Source: Apostichopus japonicus
Lineage: Eukaryota > Echinodermata > Holothuroidea > Aspidochirotida > Stichopodidae
DNA length: 64,000 bases
Reading direction: 5' to 3'
NCBI RefSeq assembly: GCF_037975245.1
Contig: NC_092571.1
Location: 23,671,917 to 23,735,916 of the forward strand
Part shown: one piece after another, positions 1-11,624 of the stretch
Numbering within the stretch: position 1 is the first letter of the stretch
Layout of the letters: the number at the start of each line of letters is the position of its first letter
The notes under the pieces: model-generated
Seen by the model: the letters and a program-made list of their open reading frames with translations, nothing else
What the model was told of the DNA's origin: nothing
Database searches by the model: none
Position numbers and translations under genes: made by a program

Positions 1-1790
1 GTAATCTGTAGTATGAATATGAGGAGAATAAGAAAAACTATCATTATAAAATCATCATTGATATGTTGTAGATCATTAAAAAAAACCTGCTCAATAAAGT
101 TATATCAGTTGAAGTTACAAGTATAATTTTATCTATAACACTTTCCAATTTTAAAGACATGACCCTCGGTGGCTGGATTACTTAGTCAAACATGCAGACC
201 ACTTTAAGTCAGTTTCTCATAATCGATACATAGGAACAGGGTTTGGGGATTTGATCTGGTAGCGTTCACACCTACTGTAGGATAAATGCCTCAAAATATA
301 AAGAACCTTCAAACAAACTTCACATATTAAGTTAAATACAACAAATCACTTTAGAAGTTCCAACAGAAAGTAAAGATTTATGGATTGAAGATATTTATTA
401 CATCAAAAACAGATATAATTGGCCCAATTATACATAAAAATGAGAGAAACAATGAATTTGTCCTGCCCAAGAGAACTCTGTTCAAATCTTAATTCTAATC
501 CACGCAATTATAGTGTATGCACGGCTTACTGTACTCGATGTGCTCTGATTATGAGCTTGATGCACATGTGGAAATATTCAATCCCTCACAACTTTCAAAT
601 ACATTAATGTAAAGAAGAGTTTTTTAAACAATATATTTTATTGTTTGGACTGGCCATTATTTCCTCTGAAAGAATCAAATATCCTGGAGCAATAGTTTAG
701 GAGCAATTGAGCAATGAAAATTTCACTTTTTGGCGAAAAAATACCACAATTGAATATTTTGGCACTTTTAAGTTGACCTAATTCCATAGTAAAGTGCTTT
801 AATAGCCAAATTTTGTTATTTTTTTATTCTTATGGGATGTAATCTATGGACTTCTGTATTAGCAAGGTACTATAGTAAGATGTGTAATTGCTGAGAAATC
901 GGAACCCCCAAAATCAAGAAATGCCATATAGGAGCGACATATTGCAGAATTTCAAAGTGTGATAAATTGTCCAATTTTGAAGCAACATACTCCAAAATCT
1001 GGTGATTTGATAAGGATTGACCCAGTTGACTGAGTTCCAGGATTATCAATAGAAAATATCAGGATCTAATTGGGATTGTCATTGCAAATATTATCAATTG
1101 GGAACAAGTACATAAAAGAATTCAGACTGCAAACAAAGAAATTATCGTTAACTCAATAAAACCGAAAGCATCTCACATCAACAAAATTTAACTCAATAGG
1201 ATAAAAAACATACTACCAATGGCCTAATATATTATTGGCTTACAGCGCACAACAAATTTTAAACTACAATATGGGCTTATAGTATTGAATGTCATACTTC
1301 TGAGGGTGCTCTGTAACTTGTATGATGTTAAAGATTATGTTTTGACTTCATAAGTTATTTATAACTCATACAATATATTGATATTTGCCCAAGCCAGGTG
1401 CACTGAGGATCTAACAATTTATAATTATAGCACCATTTCAGAGATTAAGCATAATATAGGCCCTATTTTAAAGCTAAATATTTTTGTAACTGGTATAGCT
1501 GCAGAGACATTACTACTATTAGAATTAAATTTCTTTTTCTTCAAATACAGCACTTGATATCAAAGCCAAAATGCTGCCTTTATTAAAGTCACCCTTTAAG
1601 TTGACTGATGTAAGTTAGGCATACGGTGTGTCATTTTTCTTCACCAGTGAGTGCATATTAATATTATCATGAGATGATATAACCTTTCGTGTCTATTTTT
1701 GACACAATTGACATTAAGGCCAAGCCTAGACGGTAAATACAAAAATTAATTGCTTTGAGTATTGCTAGCTACCTAGGCTCTAGCACCATG
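1..1790. repeat. Diverged direct duplication, left copy
   Basis: This stretch matches about 3815-5730 in order and orientation, with many substitutions and small indels. Landmarks shared at the same spacing are a 'tgtagatcatt' near 70 and 3890, 'aggaacag..tttggggattt' near 233 and 4077, 'tgtcctgcccaagagaact' at about 460 and 4300, and 'aagttgactgatgtaag' near 1600 and 5500. The right copy is the upstream flank of the acetyltransferase at 3136-3869, so the left copy probably flanks a paralogue lying beyond position 1. No gene is seen inside it. Confidence 0.8.
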
Positions 1791-2791
1791 TAGTTTGATA
1801 ATGAGTGAGTGCCGAAGTGTTCAGCATAAATAAAGTAAGACGGTTGATGTCCTTTTCAATAACTTACCATAAACCGAGATTTCACTAGTGTCAGTCTATT
1901 TAAAATCCGTCTGTTTAGTTAAGGCTTCTTGCGAGAAAGTCTACTCACGAAAAACGTTCTCACCGATGGCGTGTGAAAACTTCTGTACTCAGTTCAGTGT
2001 AATGACTATATGTATATATATGCCCAAGGATATGCTCGTTCTTGCTCATGAGCTATTGCTCTTTGTTGTAGACACTGGCATCGCCAGACAATTCAATCGG
2101 GGGGGGGGGGGGGGTGGACACGGGGAGGGCACATCACTTAGTTAGCTTGCACAATGTGTATTTGTGAATGCTATCCTAGGGGAGGGGTTTAAGAGTGCAT
2201 TAATCATGTGAGTAACGCACGCTAGACCGTTGATTAACCCCGTTCATTCATACACTACCATTTGTGTGGGGGAAAATCATAAAACAAAACATTTTTGGTT
2301 ACATATAACCAAAGATTTATTAAAGTGATGCCCCGTAATTTTACCGTGCGTTACTCACAGGATTAACCACGGTCAGCTGACCTGAATGGACCAATAGGAT
2401 TTAGGAATCTTTACTAAATATGAATGAATGTGTGATCATCAGCGGGTGTGAATCAGGTGTATCAATGAGAACACAATAATTAAACACAAGATAGCTGTTG
2501 CTTGACCCTCTCAAAAACATTACCATCCTCCTTGCATGATAAGACCAGAGAAGGTTGAAATACAAACTATCCAAAATTTGTTGTGTCGATATTGAAAAAC
2601 CCAAATGGTATCATTCAATTGGTTCTAGGCAAATACAGGTGAATAAGAAAATATATGCGGTAGGCTGAATTATCCTCATATCACTTGCAAAACAGCCCCT
2701 TAGATCCCTGAGAAATTTTGTCTGAAAGCTGCTTGTGACTCCTAGTGGCCTCCTCCCCCCCCCCCCCCCGCCCCTTTCTTGGCTCAAAGAA

Positions 2792-2834
<43 letters not shown>

Positions 2835-3135
2835 GATGTACACAGTTTTAAGGCAATGCTGCGGTAACTTACTTCCTCATACCAGAGTAACAAGTCCCAC
2901 TGACTTGTGAAGTCTCTTCCCCTGCCCGGTTCCCACTCCCTAGATTGAATCCTCTTCTATTTGAGGATTACAATAATTTGGTAAACAGGTGCAGATTCCT
3001 GATATAAGGTCAAATGAAGCAGAATCCATTGGAATAAAGATTCAGTTTAATAACAAAGCTCGTACGACTCAGTGCCTCGATCAGCGATATTAACATTTCT
3101 GTTCGGGGAAACTGCCCAGGTCCAAGTTGTATGCT
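1791..3135. other. Gene-free stretch with simple repeats
   Basis: No supportable gene. It holds a G run at about 2100-2114, a C run at about 2754-2769, and an (AT)n tract at about 2792-2830. It lies 3' of the minus-strand acetyltransferase, so its right end probably includes that gene's 3' untranslated region. Confidence 0.6.
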
Positions 3136-3869
3136 TCAGTTCAAATCTTTTATCAAAAGTTGAGACTTGTACATAGGCCACCAGAAGGATGGCGCCCATG
3201 AAGTACGGTGTAATTGAAATCCTCGTCTAGCATACAATGGAAAGAGTTTAAATTCTGTTGCCACGTCCAATGTTCCTGCATTAACTGCCACATAATTCAT
3301 ATCAGTGGCAAATTGCAGGGCAGTATCCAATAATGCTCTGCCTATCCCCCTACCTTGATAAGGTCTTCTCACCATTAATCTTACCAACTTTGCGAGAGTA
3401 GGTGACAAGGGTTTGATTCCAACCATACCAACGACCTCTGGAGGATTTTTTGTAAGATCCATAGCGACCCACATCATACCTCTTTCTTCAGAATGTACCT
3501 CTCCTATATGACTATAGTTGAGAAACACATGCGTCATGGCAAGAAATAAAATGCTAGCCCAAGGGTAAGCAATTATACAGGCTATGGGTAAATCAAATGC
3601 CAATATCTTCCAGCAAATGATTGTCCAAAATACAGCTGAGATATGAAGAAACGGTGCCTGTTGCCCATCCGTAACGCTGCTCGAACTGTGTACCTTTCTT
3701 CACGGATCAACTGTATTGCAATTTCTTCTAAATCTGTTGTCAAGTTTTGAAGTTTGATCCCTTGCACGGAAAGTGACCTTTTGTCGTTTTTCAGGATCCC
3801 CACTTGGTAATTTATAGTATTATAAGAAGAGATTAAGAACTGAACCTCAAATGAAGAAACTATAGGCAT
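3136..3869 (-). pseudogene. NAT8-like GNAT N-acetyltransferase, frame-disrupted
   Basis: GNAT enzymes move an acetyl group from acetyl-CoA to an amine. The C-terminal 155 residues, read from 3603 down to 3136, carry the acetyl-CoA signature RRPYQGRGIGRALL (R/Q-x-x-G-x-G/A) and a following FPLYARRGFQ that matches the 'LYxxxGF' end of the fold. A hydrophobic stretch (ACIIAYPWASILFLAM) precedes it, as in membrane-anchored NAT8-like proteins. The N-terminal part sits in another frame, 3869-3582, and the two overlap by 22 bases around 3582-3603. One indel there would join them, so this is either a pseudogene or a gene with a local sequence error. No intron was found that would repair it. Its 5' flank is duplicated at 1-1790, which suggests a tandem family. 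The GNAT call is firm; the NAT8 assignment is likely; the start codon is uncertain. Confidence 0.72.
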
Positions 3870-5730
3870 AAAAGCAACTTTGGTATGCTGTAGATCATTC
3901 GAAGGAATCTGTTAAAAATTAATACCATATCACTTGAAGTTTTATCATTTTTGTATAACACTTTTAGTTTTGAGAAAATGACCCTCTAAACATCTGTTAC
4001 TCATTAATAAAATTGACGGGATTTCTTAGTCAAAGCAAACAGACCACTTTCAGTCAGTTTCTTATAATCAATATATAGGAACAGCATTTGGGGATTTGGA
4101 ATGGTAGCGTCACAGGATAACGGTCATGAAATATGAAGAACGTTCAAACATAGTTCACAGACAATATGACTACGACAAATTTAGGAGCTCCAGCAGAAAG
4201 TAAAGATATATTGGGTGAAGACATTCATTCATAAAAACAAACGCAGATAAAATTGGCCCAGTGGGCTAAATAATGAGAGGCTTAGAAACAAATCAATTTG
4301 TCCTGCCCAAGAGAACTCTGTTCACATCATAATTCTTATCCACGCAAGGATATGCTCGGGCTTTCTGTACTCGAAATGCTCTGATTGGCTGAGAATTATT
4401 AAAGATGGCATTCTGATTTGAATGGCTGTCTCTAAAAAATATGATATACATGCACCCTTGAAAATTCAATCCATCCAAACTTACAAACATATAACAGGAA
4501 AGCATTGTATTCATTATTTGTTATTGTTTGGACTGGACGTAATAACCTCTGAAAGAATCAAGTAGGCATATCTTGGCGAAACAGTTTAGGAGCAATTTGT
4601 CACTTAAAAATAGCATCGTTGTTATCAAAAAAATACTACAATTGAATATTTTGTCACTTTTTAGTTGACTTAACTCCACGAGACAATGCTTTCACACCTT
4701 TAGTTTGTTATTTTCCATTTCTATGGGCTTCTGTAATAAAAGGTAATAGGGTTCTTTAATTGCTGAGATATCAGACCTCAAAAATTAAGAAAATGTCAAA
4801 ATGCCAGCACGGTGGCGACGAATTGCGGAATTTCAAATTGTGATAAATTGTCCAAGTTTTAAGCTATACGACTCAAATTTTCAGAAAGTGCTTATTTCAT
4901 GGTTTTCCAAGCAAACAATAAGTTTTAGAAGAGGTAGAACTTCAACATACTCCACATCTGGTGAAGAATGACATTGCAAATCTTAGATTCGGTAACAAGT
5001 TAAACTTCTGGTGGGATATGAAAGAATACAGAATACAAACGAAGAAATTAAAATTAACATTGAATACATAAAGCATCTCGCAACAAAATTTAGCTTAATA
5101 GGAAAAAAGACATGTGACTAATGGCCTCACATAATATGCTTACAGTGCACAACAAATTTGTAAACTACAATATGGGCAAATAGTATTGTATGTCATACTT
5201 CTTAGGGTGCTCTGTAACTTGTATCATGTTATAGACTATGTTTTGGCTTTATAAGTAATTAGAACTCATACAATAGATAATATTTGACCAGACCTGCACT
5301 GCGGAACTGACAATTTATCCTTAAAGCATCATTTCAGAGATGAAGCATAATGTAAGCCCTATTTTAAAGCTGAATATCTTGATAACTGGTAAAGCTGTAA
5401 TAGAGACATGACTATTACTAGTATTAAATTTGTTTTTCTTCGAATATAGCTCTTGATATCAAAAGCTAAAATCCTTCCTTTATTAAAGTCACCCTTTAAG
5501 TTGACTGATGTAAGCTAGGCATACAGTATGTCATTTTGCTTCACAAGCGAGTGCATATTATGAATTGATTTAGCCTTGCTTGTATATTCTTGACACAGGT
5601 GACTTTTAGACCTTTCCTATACTTTATAAACTCAACACTTGCCTTGATTTGTCCACTCCGTGAGCTTGTGAAGATAGGCATATAGTGGCTCAGTGGTTCA
5701 ACATTGCCAGCTACCCAGGCTACTGTACTG
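3815..5730. repeat. Diverged direct duplication, right copy
   Basis: Right partner of the repeat at 1-1790. Its left end overlaps the start of the acetyltransferase reading frame and the rest is that gene's upstream flank. Similarity fades after about 5730 (position 1790 of the left copy). No gene is seen inside it. Confidence 0.8.
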
Positions 5731-6865
5731 TACCAAGCCCTGGAGCGTCGACTCAAAGTTAGGCCTATACCGGTTTCAATCAAATCACACGAACAGGACG
5801 CAGATATACTGTTCATGTACTCAGTGATTTGTACAAGTTGCATTCCAGACTGTTTAGACTATTATTAACTAAATCTAAGAGCCGTCCCCTGATAGCGCAG
5901 CTCATTCAAATGTTAATTGCAACAACTCCTATAGCTGAAAATAAATGAATTCACCATGCATGTGTTTAAATATTTGCATTTCTGTACCGTACACCGACAT
6001 ATGAAAGCACGCATGATTTATTACAAAACATATCGTAGTGAAGTGAACCGTAACATTTGACGCCCGGATGTTAACGCCATATCTGGAATTAGTTCCCAAG
6101 TATTTGCTGGCAAGTTAATGGACGAAGAGAAATAAGAATAATTGACTAGGTGACCAAATTGGATCCTCTTGCCATCCAGTGGTCACTTTCTAGTTTACTG
6201 GGTGGACCCCAGTGGTACATAATCGTGTTTTAAATATCGTTCATTACCCACAGCTTCTGCAAATTTTAGTGGGAAAAATGAAGGGTATATTCAAACTTAA
6301 TATTTCCATTTAATCCATGGTAAAATATTCAGAGTCATGTCTACAGGCAGGGGCGTTAATAAAGGGGGTGCGGAGATGGGGGCGGCTAGTAACTCCACAA
6401 ATTATTTGCCGTCGGGCCACGTACCTACCCTTTTTCGGGTTTTGAGCATGTTAACAAAGCAAGTCTTTGATACCATTACAAATGTTCAATATAGTTACAC
6501 ATTTATCATCTAGGATCGGTAAATCGTAAATCGTGATATTGATGGAAGGGTGTGTGTCTCCTTTTCATTGTAACACTGAAATGGTTAGTATCTAATACGT
6601 TTTATATACGGTGTCCCTTAAAATAAAATTTGGATTATAAAATAAAATAATAAAAAAAAATTAAATCTTGAAAAAAAATGGTAAATTTTGATATCGTAGC
6701 TAGAGTCCAGAACTGGCCGAACCTACGACAGTCCCAATAGGCCTACGTTGAATTATTACGTTCGATTGTCTATTCAAGTTTCGTTTCTCACATGTACACA
6801 CTTTACTCTCCAGGGTGGTCGATGGTAGTAAGCATGCTTTGCAAAACGAACCCTAGATCAGGTTG
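5731..6865. other. Gene-free stretch
   Basis: Nothing supportable as a gene. Position 6351 starts 'caggggcgttaat', which resembles the ends of the hAT elements in this window, but no matching inverted end was found. Confidence 0.5.
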
Positions 6866-7115
6866 ATTACCAGGAGTGCTAGCTCATTGGTTAACGCCGT
6901 TGTCTTCCAATCATAAGGTCCCGAGTGCGAGTCACTCCAAGATAAATGTATGTCGTCCAGTTACAGAGTTGTTCACAATTGACAATTCATCATCATGGAC
7001 GTTAAATATGAATCTAAGAGACTGACTTCGGTCAGCTTTCGGCTTTCATAAGCCAATGATGGCTTCTTCGCGAGTTCCTGCTTGCAGGAGGATCTAAAAC
7101 ATACATACATTATCA
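6866..7115 (+). repeat. tRNA-derived SINE, family 1
   Basis: The head looks like a tRNA: 'tagctcattggttaacg' resembles a pol III A box and 'gagtgcgagtcactcc' a degenerate B box at tRNA-like spacing. The body contains 'ctgcttgcaggaggatctaaa' and ends in a short (ACAT) tail. The same body occurs in reverse orientation at about 32140-33430 and as a fragment at about 45023-45058, which shows it is dispersed. Confidence 0.75.
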
Positions 7116-7380
7116 AAGTTAAAAAAAAGAAAAAATAACTGGAAGAAAAGGAATAAAAATGAAGTAGATAACAAAGGTAGTTATAAATACGTAAAACGTG
7201 AATTGCAAACAACGTGACTGTAACTATTTAGAGGTTACGCATTTTGACATTATTTTGAAATCTTCTGAGAGTATAGGCCATATAGTTAAGTGTGTACTGG
7301 TTAGGGACTCGAGTAGCCTATGCTAGATATTATTCTACCAATTGGGTTGTAATAATTTTACCATAAATTGGTCTGTGATG

Positions 7381-8720
7381 CAGGGGCGTATCCAGGGGGG
7401 CGCAACAGGCGCGCGCCCCCCCTATTGGCCGTCACCAAAAAAAAAAAGTTTAGCAAAACAAAAAACAAAAATTGATGACGACTTTTATGTGAGATGTCGG
7501 TGATCGCTCAACCCCCCCCCCTCCCGTATGCTTTATTTTTTGTTTGCCAAAAAAAGGTTCTGGCGAAGTTCGGCGGCATAATAGTTTTAGAAACATAGAT
7601 GGTAATTATGTTTGTATTATCACTATAAACACTAAATGACATGCCAGCCATACTAAATTGTGCATTTTGTGTCCATATTTACTGGAAATGTTGCTTATTA
7701 TTAAGGTCGAAAAATGGATCACATATGGCCATGGGCGGCGATCCTGGGTGGAGGGGGGATATACCCCCCATGAAAATGGGTGGAGGGGATGTAATGCACC
7801 ATATCCCCCCCCCCCCAGCAAATGCCAGGGATAAGAATATTTTCATGCCTACATTTATGCATCTTCGTTAATGTACGGCTCTTTTTTAGCTTCATTTCTC
7901 GCCTAGGATAAACGCAGTGCGATCTTTTCAAATAAAGCGTCTTTATAAAGCAAAAATAGTTGACTGTAGGCTTCATTGGCCCTATAACAACAAAATGTAT
8001 TATTGCGCCCACGGTATTGATATAGTACATATATGCACCCTCATAGTATTCATATAGGCCCTATAGTAGGCCTACACACGTACATGTTCCCTCGAACAGC
8101 TGAGAATCTCATGTAACCAGGGTAATGCGTAATACACGTTTCACCTGGATGCCCTAGCAATCGGTACCTAGGAATGTAACTATGTGTAATTGTGTATTGC
8201 ATGTGTATAGGCCTATAATAGCCTGCATGAGGCCATTTTCTTCATCGAATAATATAACAGAGCTCTCGAACATTCTAACGTTGCGCCTGAAACAAGATTG
8301 ACAGGGGCAATTTTCCCAAAATAACACCCGAAATTTAAAAAAAAAGTATTTTGGATCCTGATTATGAGATATTTCGGACATGACATCCCTATTTTAAAGT
8401 TGGGTATATGCCGCTTGGAAACCTCGGGAAGTGCCGTTTCCGGCCATCTAGAGGGTTTGTTAATCCCAAAATTTTCTTGTACGCTTCGCGCCAACTGATG
8501 GTGGCGCTACGCTTAGATAGTCAACAAGGTCATATCCCCCCCCCCCCCTCCCACTCGGAAGTACGGATCGCCGCCCATGCATATGACACCATTTTGCATT
8601 TCAGCCCTTCTTTGAAAGCAAAAATTGTACACCCCTCCCCTTAGACCCATCCCCCAGGACGGCGATCATTCATGCCTGGCGCCCCCCCCCCCCTATTGGA
8701 AAATCCTAAATACGCCCCTG
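7381..8720. mobile_element. hAT-type non-autonomous element, outer
   Basis: The left end is 'caggggcgtatccagg' and the right end is its imperfect inverse 'cctaaatacgcccctg'. The flanks carry a 7-bp direct repeat TGTGATG (7374-7380 and 8721-8727). There is no transposase. A second element at 7730-8579 is inserted inside it, so the outer element itself was about 490 bp. The termini are G- or C-rich, as in the other hAT elements here. Confidence 0.82.
7730..8579. mobile_element. hAT-type element nested inside the 7381-8720 element
   Basis: It has a perfect 15-bp terminal inverted repeat, CATGGGCGGCGATCC at the left end and its reverse complement at the right. The flanks are CATATGGC (7722-7729) and CATATGAC (8580-8587), an 8-bp target duplication with one mismatch. 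A module at about 8424-8520 recurs at about 40960-41060 in another hAT element. No transposase open frame is seen. Confidence 0.82.
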
Positions 8721-8727
8721 TGTGATG

Positions 8728-11336
8728 TGTTACTGACGATATGATGTGCAATGTGGCGACAATTTTTTGAGAGGATAATTTAACAAAATGAAAAACGTCC
8801 AGGATAACTTTCAATTGGTGTATCAGTGCATAAAATTACGGCGATGATTGAATACGGTACTACCAAGGCAATTATATCAGTAGGCCCTGATAGTCTGTGT
8901 AAATTCTGAATCGAGATGAAATACTGCAGCTGATTTGCTGGTATGAACTCCCAGTAATTAACATTGAGTATATGATTGTAATTAATCTGTATAACGTTAC
9001 GGGCAGAATGTCTCTATGGTGATGAAACAGCAACAACAAACTCAAATAGAGAGTACTTAAAGACATTATACCTTCAAAAACAAAGCTTCGGCAACAGGAA
9101 AAGTGTTTGAAAAAAATATTAAGTTGAAAAGATTTTAAGTTTATATTTCCTACATCTAGGGTCAGTTTATTAGAATTGAACCCATCACTTAATCGCTTCA
9201 TCGCAACAATAGATATTTATTGATCGCAGCTCTTATCAGAAATTAAAATGTTTGTGTCATCGACAAAGAAATAAACAGAAACAAATTTGGGAAGTGCACA
9301 TTCAATGGATGCACAACAAAATAAAGTGCCCGGTCAGCTTATGATGATATATCTCTCTCTAATTCCCATACCCAAACAAATGCAAAACAAGAAAATGGAA
9401 CATACGAAAGACTTACATCAAGTTTTCATGACAGGACTCTAACTTTAACATTCACAGTGAAATCATTTTCATACCAACAAAGAGAGGTGGGAAGGGGGAA
9501 TGGGAGGGGAGGGGAGGGGAAGGAGAAGGATTTCCTTATTCTACCAATCTCTAGTTGTACTGCTGGATAATGATACATGGTTGTTATCCAGCCATAAGAG
9601 CAAGTTGCAAATGATGTATATTGTAAACCAACCACTATCTGTGTTCAATAGTAATTATCCCCTATACCCACTCCACATCTTGTGGCAATTGCTACTCAAA
9701 ACAATAGACGAATAAGACTTCAATAAATTTGACCAAACAGTTTGTTTATTCTACCGTCAATAATTCTACAAAGCATATGAGTGTTTAAGATATGTGCAGG
9801 TAGATATCACCCAACAAAGCATTTATATCATAACCTAATGTACACACTATTTAAACTTCATGCCTCATAATGTTAGGTTTCATTAAAAACAAATTAATAG
9901 CCAAACACTGTCAAGATGAGACCATAATTGAATGAAAATGTTGGTTCTAATTTAATAAAATTCTTACGATGCATGCAGACAATCGGCCAATGTTGTCAAT
10001 AAAACATTGTATTCATTCCTTTGAGTGTTAATTTGCACCTGCTGAAACAAGCTATGCATTGCCATACCCCGCCGTTTTTAGTCAGCGTGTGCAACTGTAC
10101 ATGTGTTTGGACATCACATTGAAACAAGTTTGTATCATTCTTAAAGTCTGTATTGGTTACACTCCATCAGCACTGAGAAGTGTGTTATAAAAACACTTTT
10201 AACATATTATCGTTGTTTCATTGATGCTTTAATTTTTCTTTTACAAGTGTCACAAGCAGGTTTACAGTCAGCCTCCGTGCCCACCATTTAAAGTTTCATG
10301 GAATTTAAGTTTAATTTATGTTTACATTGTTACTTTCCATGACACCATACAGGCTTTACCCCGCAGTTATGAAATTTGAATTTTGGTGGGGTGAGGGGAG
10401 GGGGGTGGGACACATTAGCTGATGTCTGTTTCTTGGGAACTTTTGCTTCAGTAATTAGGGGGCTTAGATGCAAAATGGTGCTATCATTTCCTATATTGGC
10501 TAGTGTATGTGCAACTTTGGGTGCATGTGCAACTTTTGGACGTCCCCTATTTTCTCCCTGAAAATTTCAGCCCCACCCCAAGATACTTTGGCTATGCCAC
10601 TTTTCACAACTTTCTTGCACTGCTGACTAAGTTACGTAAATTATAAATTGTCAGATGAAGGAATATCGGCAAATTGCTTTCTATTTTTAGTCTAATTCTG
10701 ATGGAATTGTTCGCACTGACAATTATTAAAAGAGAAGTTCTGGTCATGTCCACACAGCTTCACTGTCACAAACTGAGCAAGAGATATTAAAACAATTAAA
10801 GTGACGTATCTTGAAGCTTCACACCTAAATTAGTCCTTTTAAACACTGGTATCACATACTGCTGAACTCTACAAGCTTGCTTTCAGAAAGTGACACTGAT
10901 TTCATCGGCACAGTAATACAGCAGTTCTGAATAATTGTCACCTATCAACATCCACTTTGTTTTTCTTCTTTTTTAACACTGTGCCGGTCTTTTGGGCAGT
11001 GTAATCTACGAGTGTCTTCAGGATTAAAAAATGTGCTATTTTAGATCGATTTTGCTTGGCAGCTAAATCTTATATTTACAGCTCTACAAAACGCTGACAA
11101 GTAAATTCACGGCTTGTTCCCCACTCATCAAAAGGAGAATTTTCTTAACCTTAAGGTTTGATTTAAATAAGCCAGTGTTCATTCAATATCGTCAGAGCGA
11201 TAGCATTTCAAATGATCTTCCGTAGAATTTCCTAACCAATGAAAATAGCCAGCTAAACTAATATAAACTGTGTCATAAAAAGAATGATCTCATTCTTCCC
11301 TTAAGTACTTGCGCATGTCCATTAATGATTTTGCAA
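8728..11336. other. Gene-free stretch, 3' of copy C
   Basis: No coding region is supported. A purine-rich patch (GGGGA repeats) lies near 9488-9530. The rightmost few hundred bases are expected to be the 3' untranslated region of copy C, which reads leftward; no convincing nearby polyadenylation signal was identified. The G-rich patch at about 10380-10410 and 'ggctatgccact' near 10595 might be a decayed transposon. Confidence 0.5.
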
Positions 11337-11624
11337 TCAGCATAAGGCGGAGTGTCGTCTCAATTTAACTTTCGCTGACTGAATATTCATGACTTCGAAA
11401 AGACTCCTTTGAACAGATGATTTTCCTCTGCTGTTCTTTACACATTTCCTGACCTTCCTCGCTCTGCTCAACTCCCTCTGCTTCTCTCGCAATTTATATA
11501 TCTCAAACATATTCTGTGGAGATTTTTTCGGCGTTTTCTCCGATGCAAGAACTCTTCTTCTGTAGGCTGATAACAGTTCGCCCAAAATCTCTGCGGGCAA
11601 TGCATCCAAGCAGGTTGGGTCAAT
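11337..11624 (-). CDS. REV1: Copy C exon 13: UBM2 and C-terminus
   Basis: Acceptor 'cttttaag' precedes ATTGACCC. It encodes UBM2 (DPTCLDALPAEILGELL, with the central Leu-Pro of ubiquitin-binding motifs), a basic stretch, then SVQRSLFEVMNIQ and the ending RRHSALC before TGA. Copies A and B end at the same place, so this is the true terminus and the REV1 C-terminal domain is absent. Confidence 0.88.
   Translation of the reverse strand: MDPTCLDALPAEILGELLSAYRRRVLASEKTPKKSPQNMFEIYKLREKQRELSRARKVRKCVKNSRGKSSVQRSLFEVMNIQSAKVKLRRHSALC

Noticed and set aside
5541-5843. 100-codon minus-strand frame
   Set aside because: No family resemblance; it overlaps the duplicated flank, whose other copy does not keep the frame.
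10370-10610. Possible MITE with G-rich left part and 'ggctatgccact' right end
   Set aside because: Left terminus and flanking duplication could not be identified.
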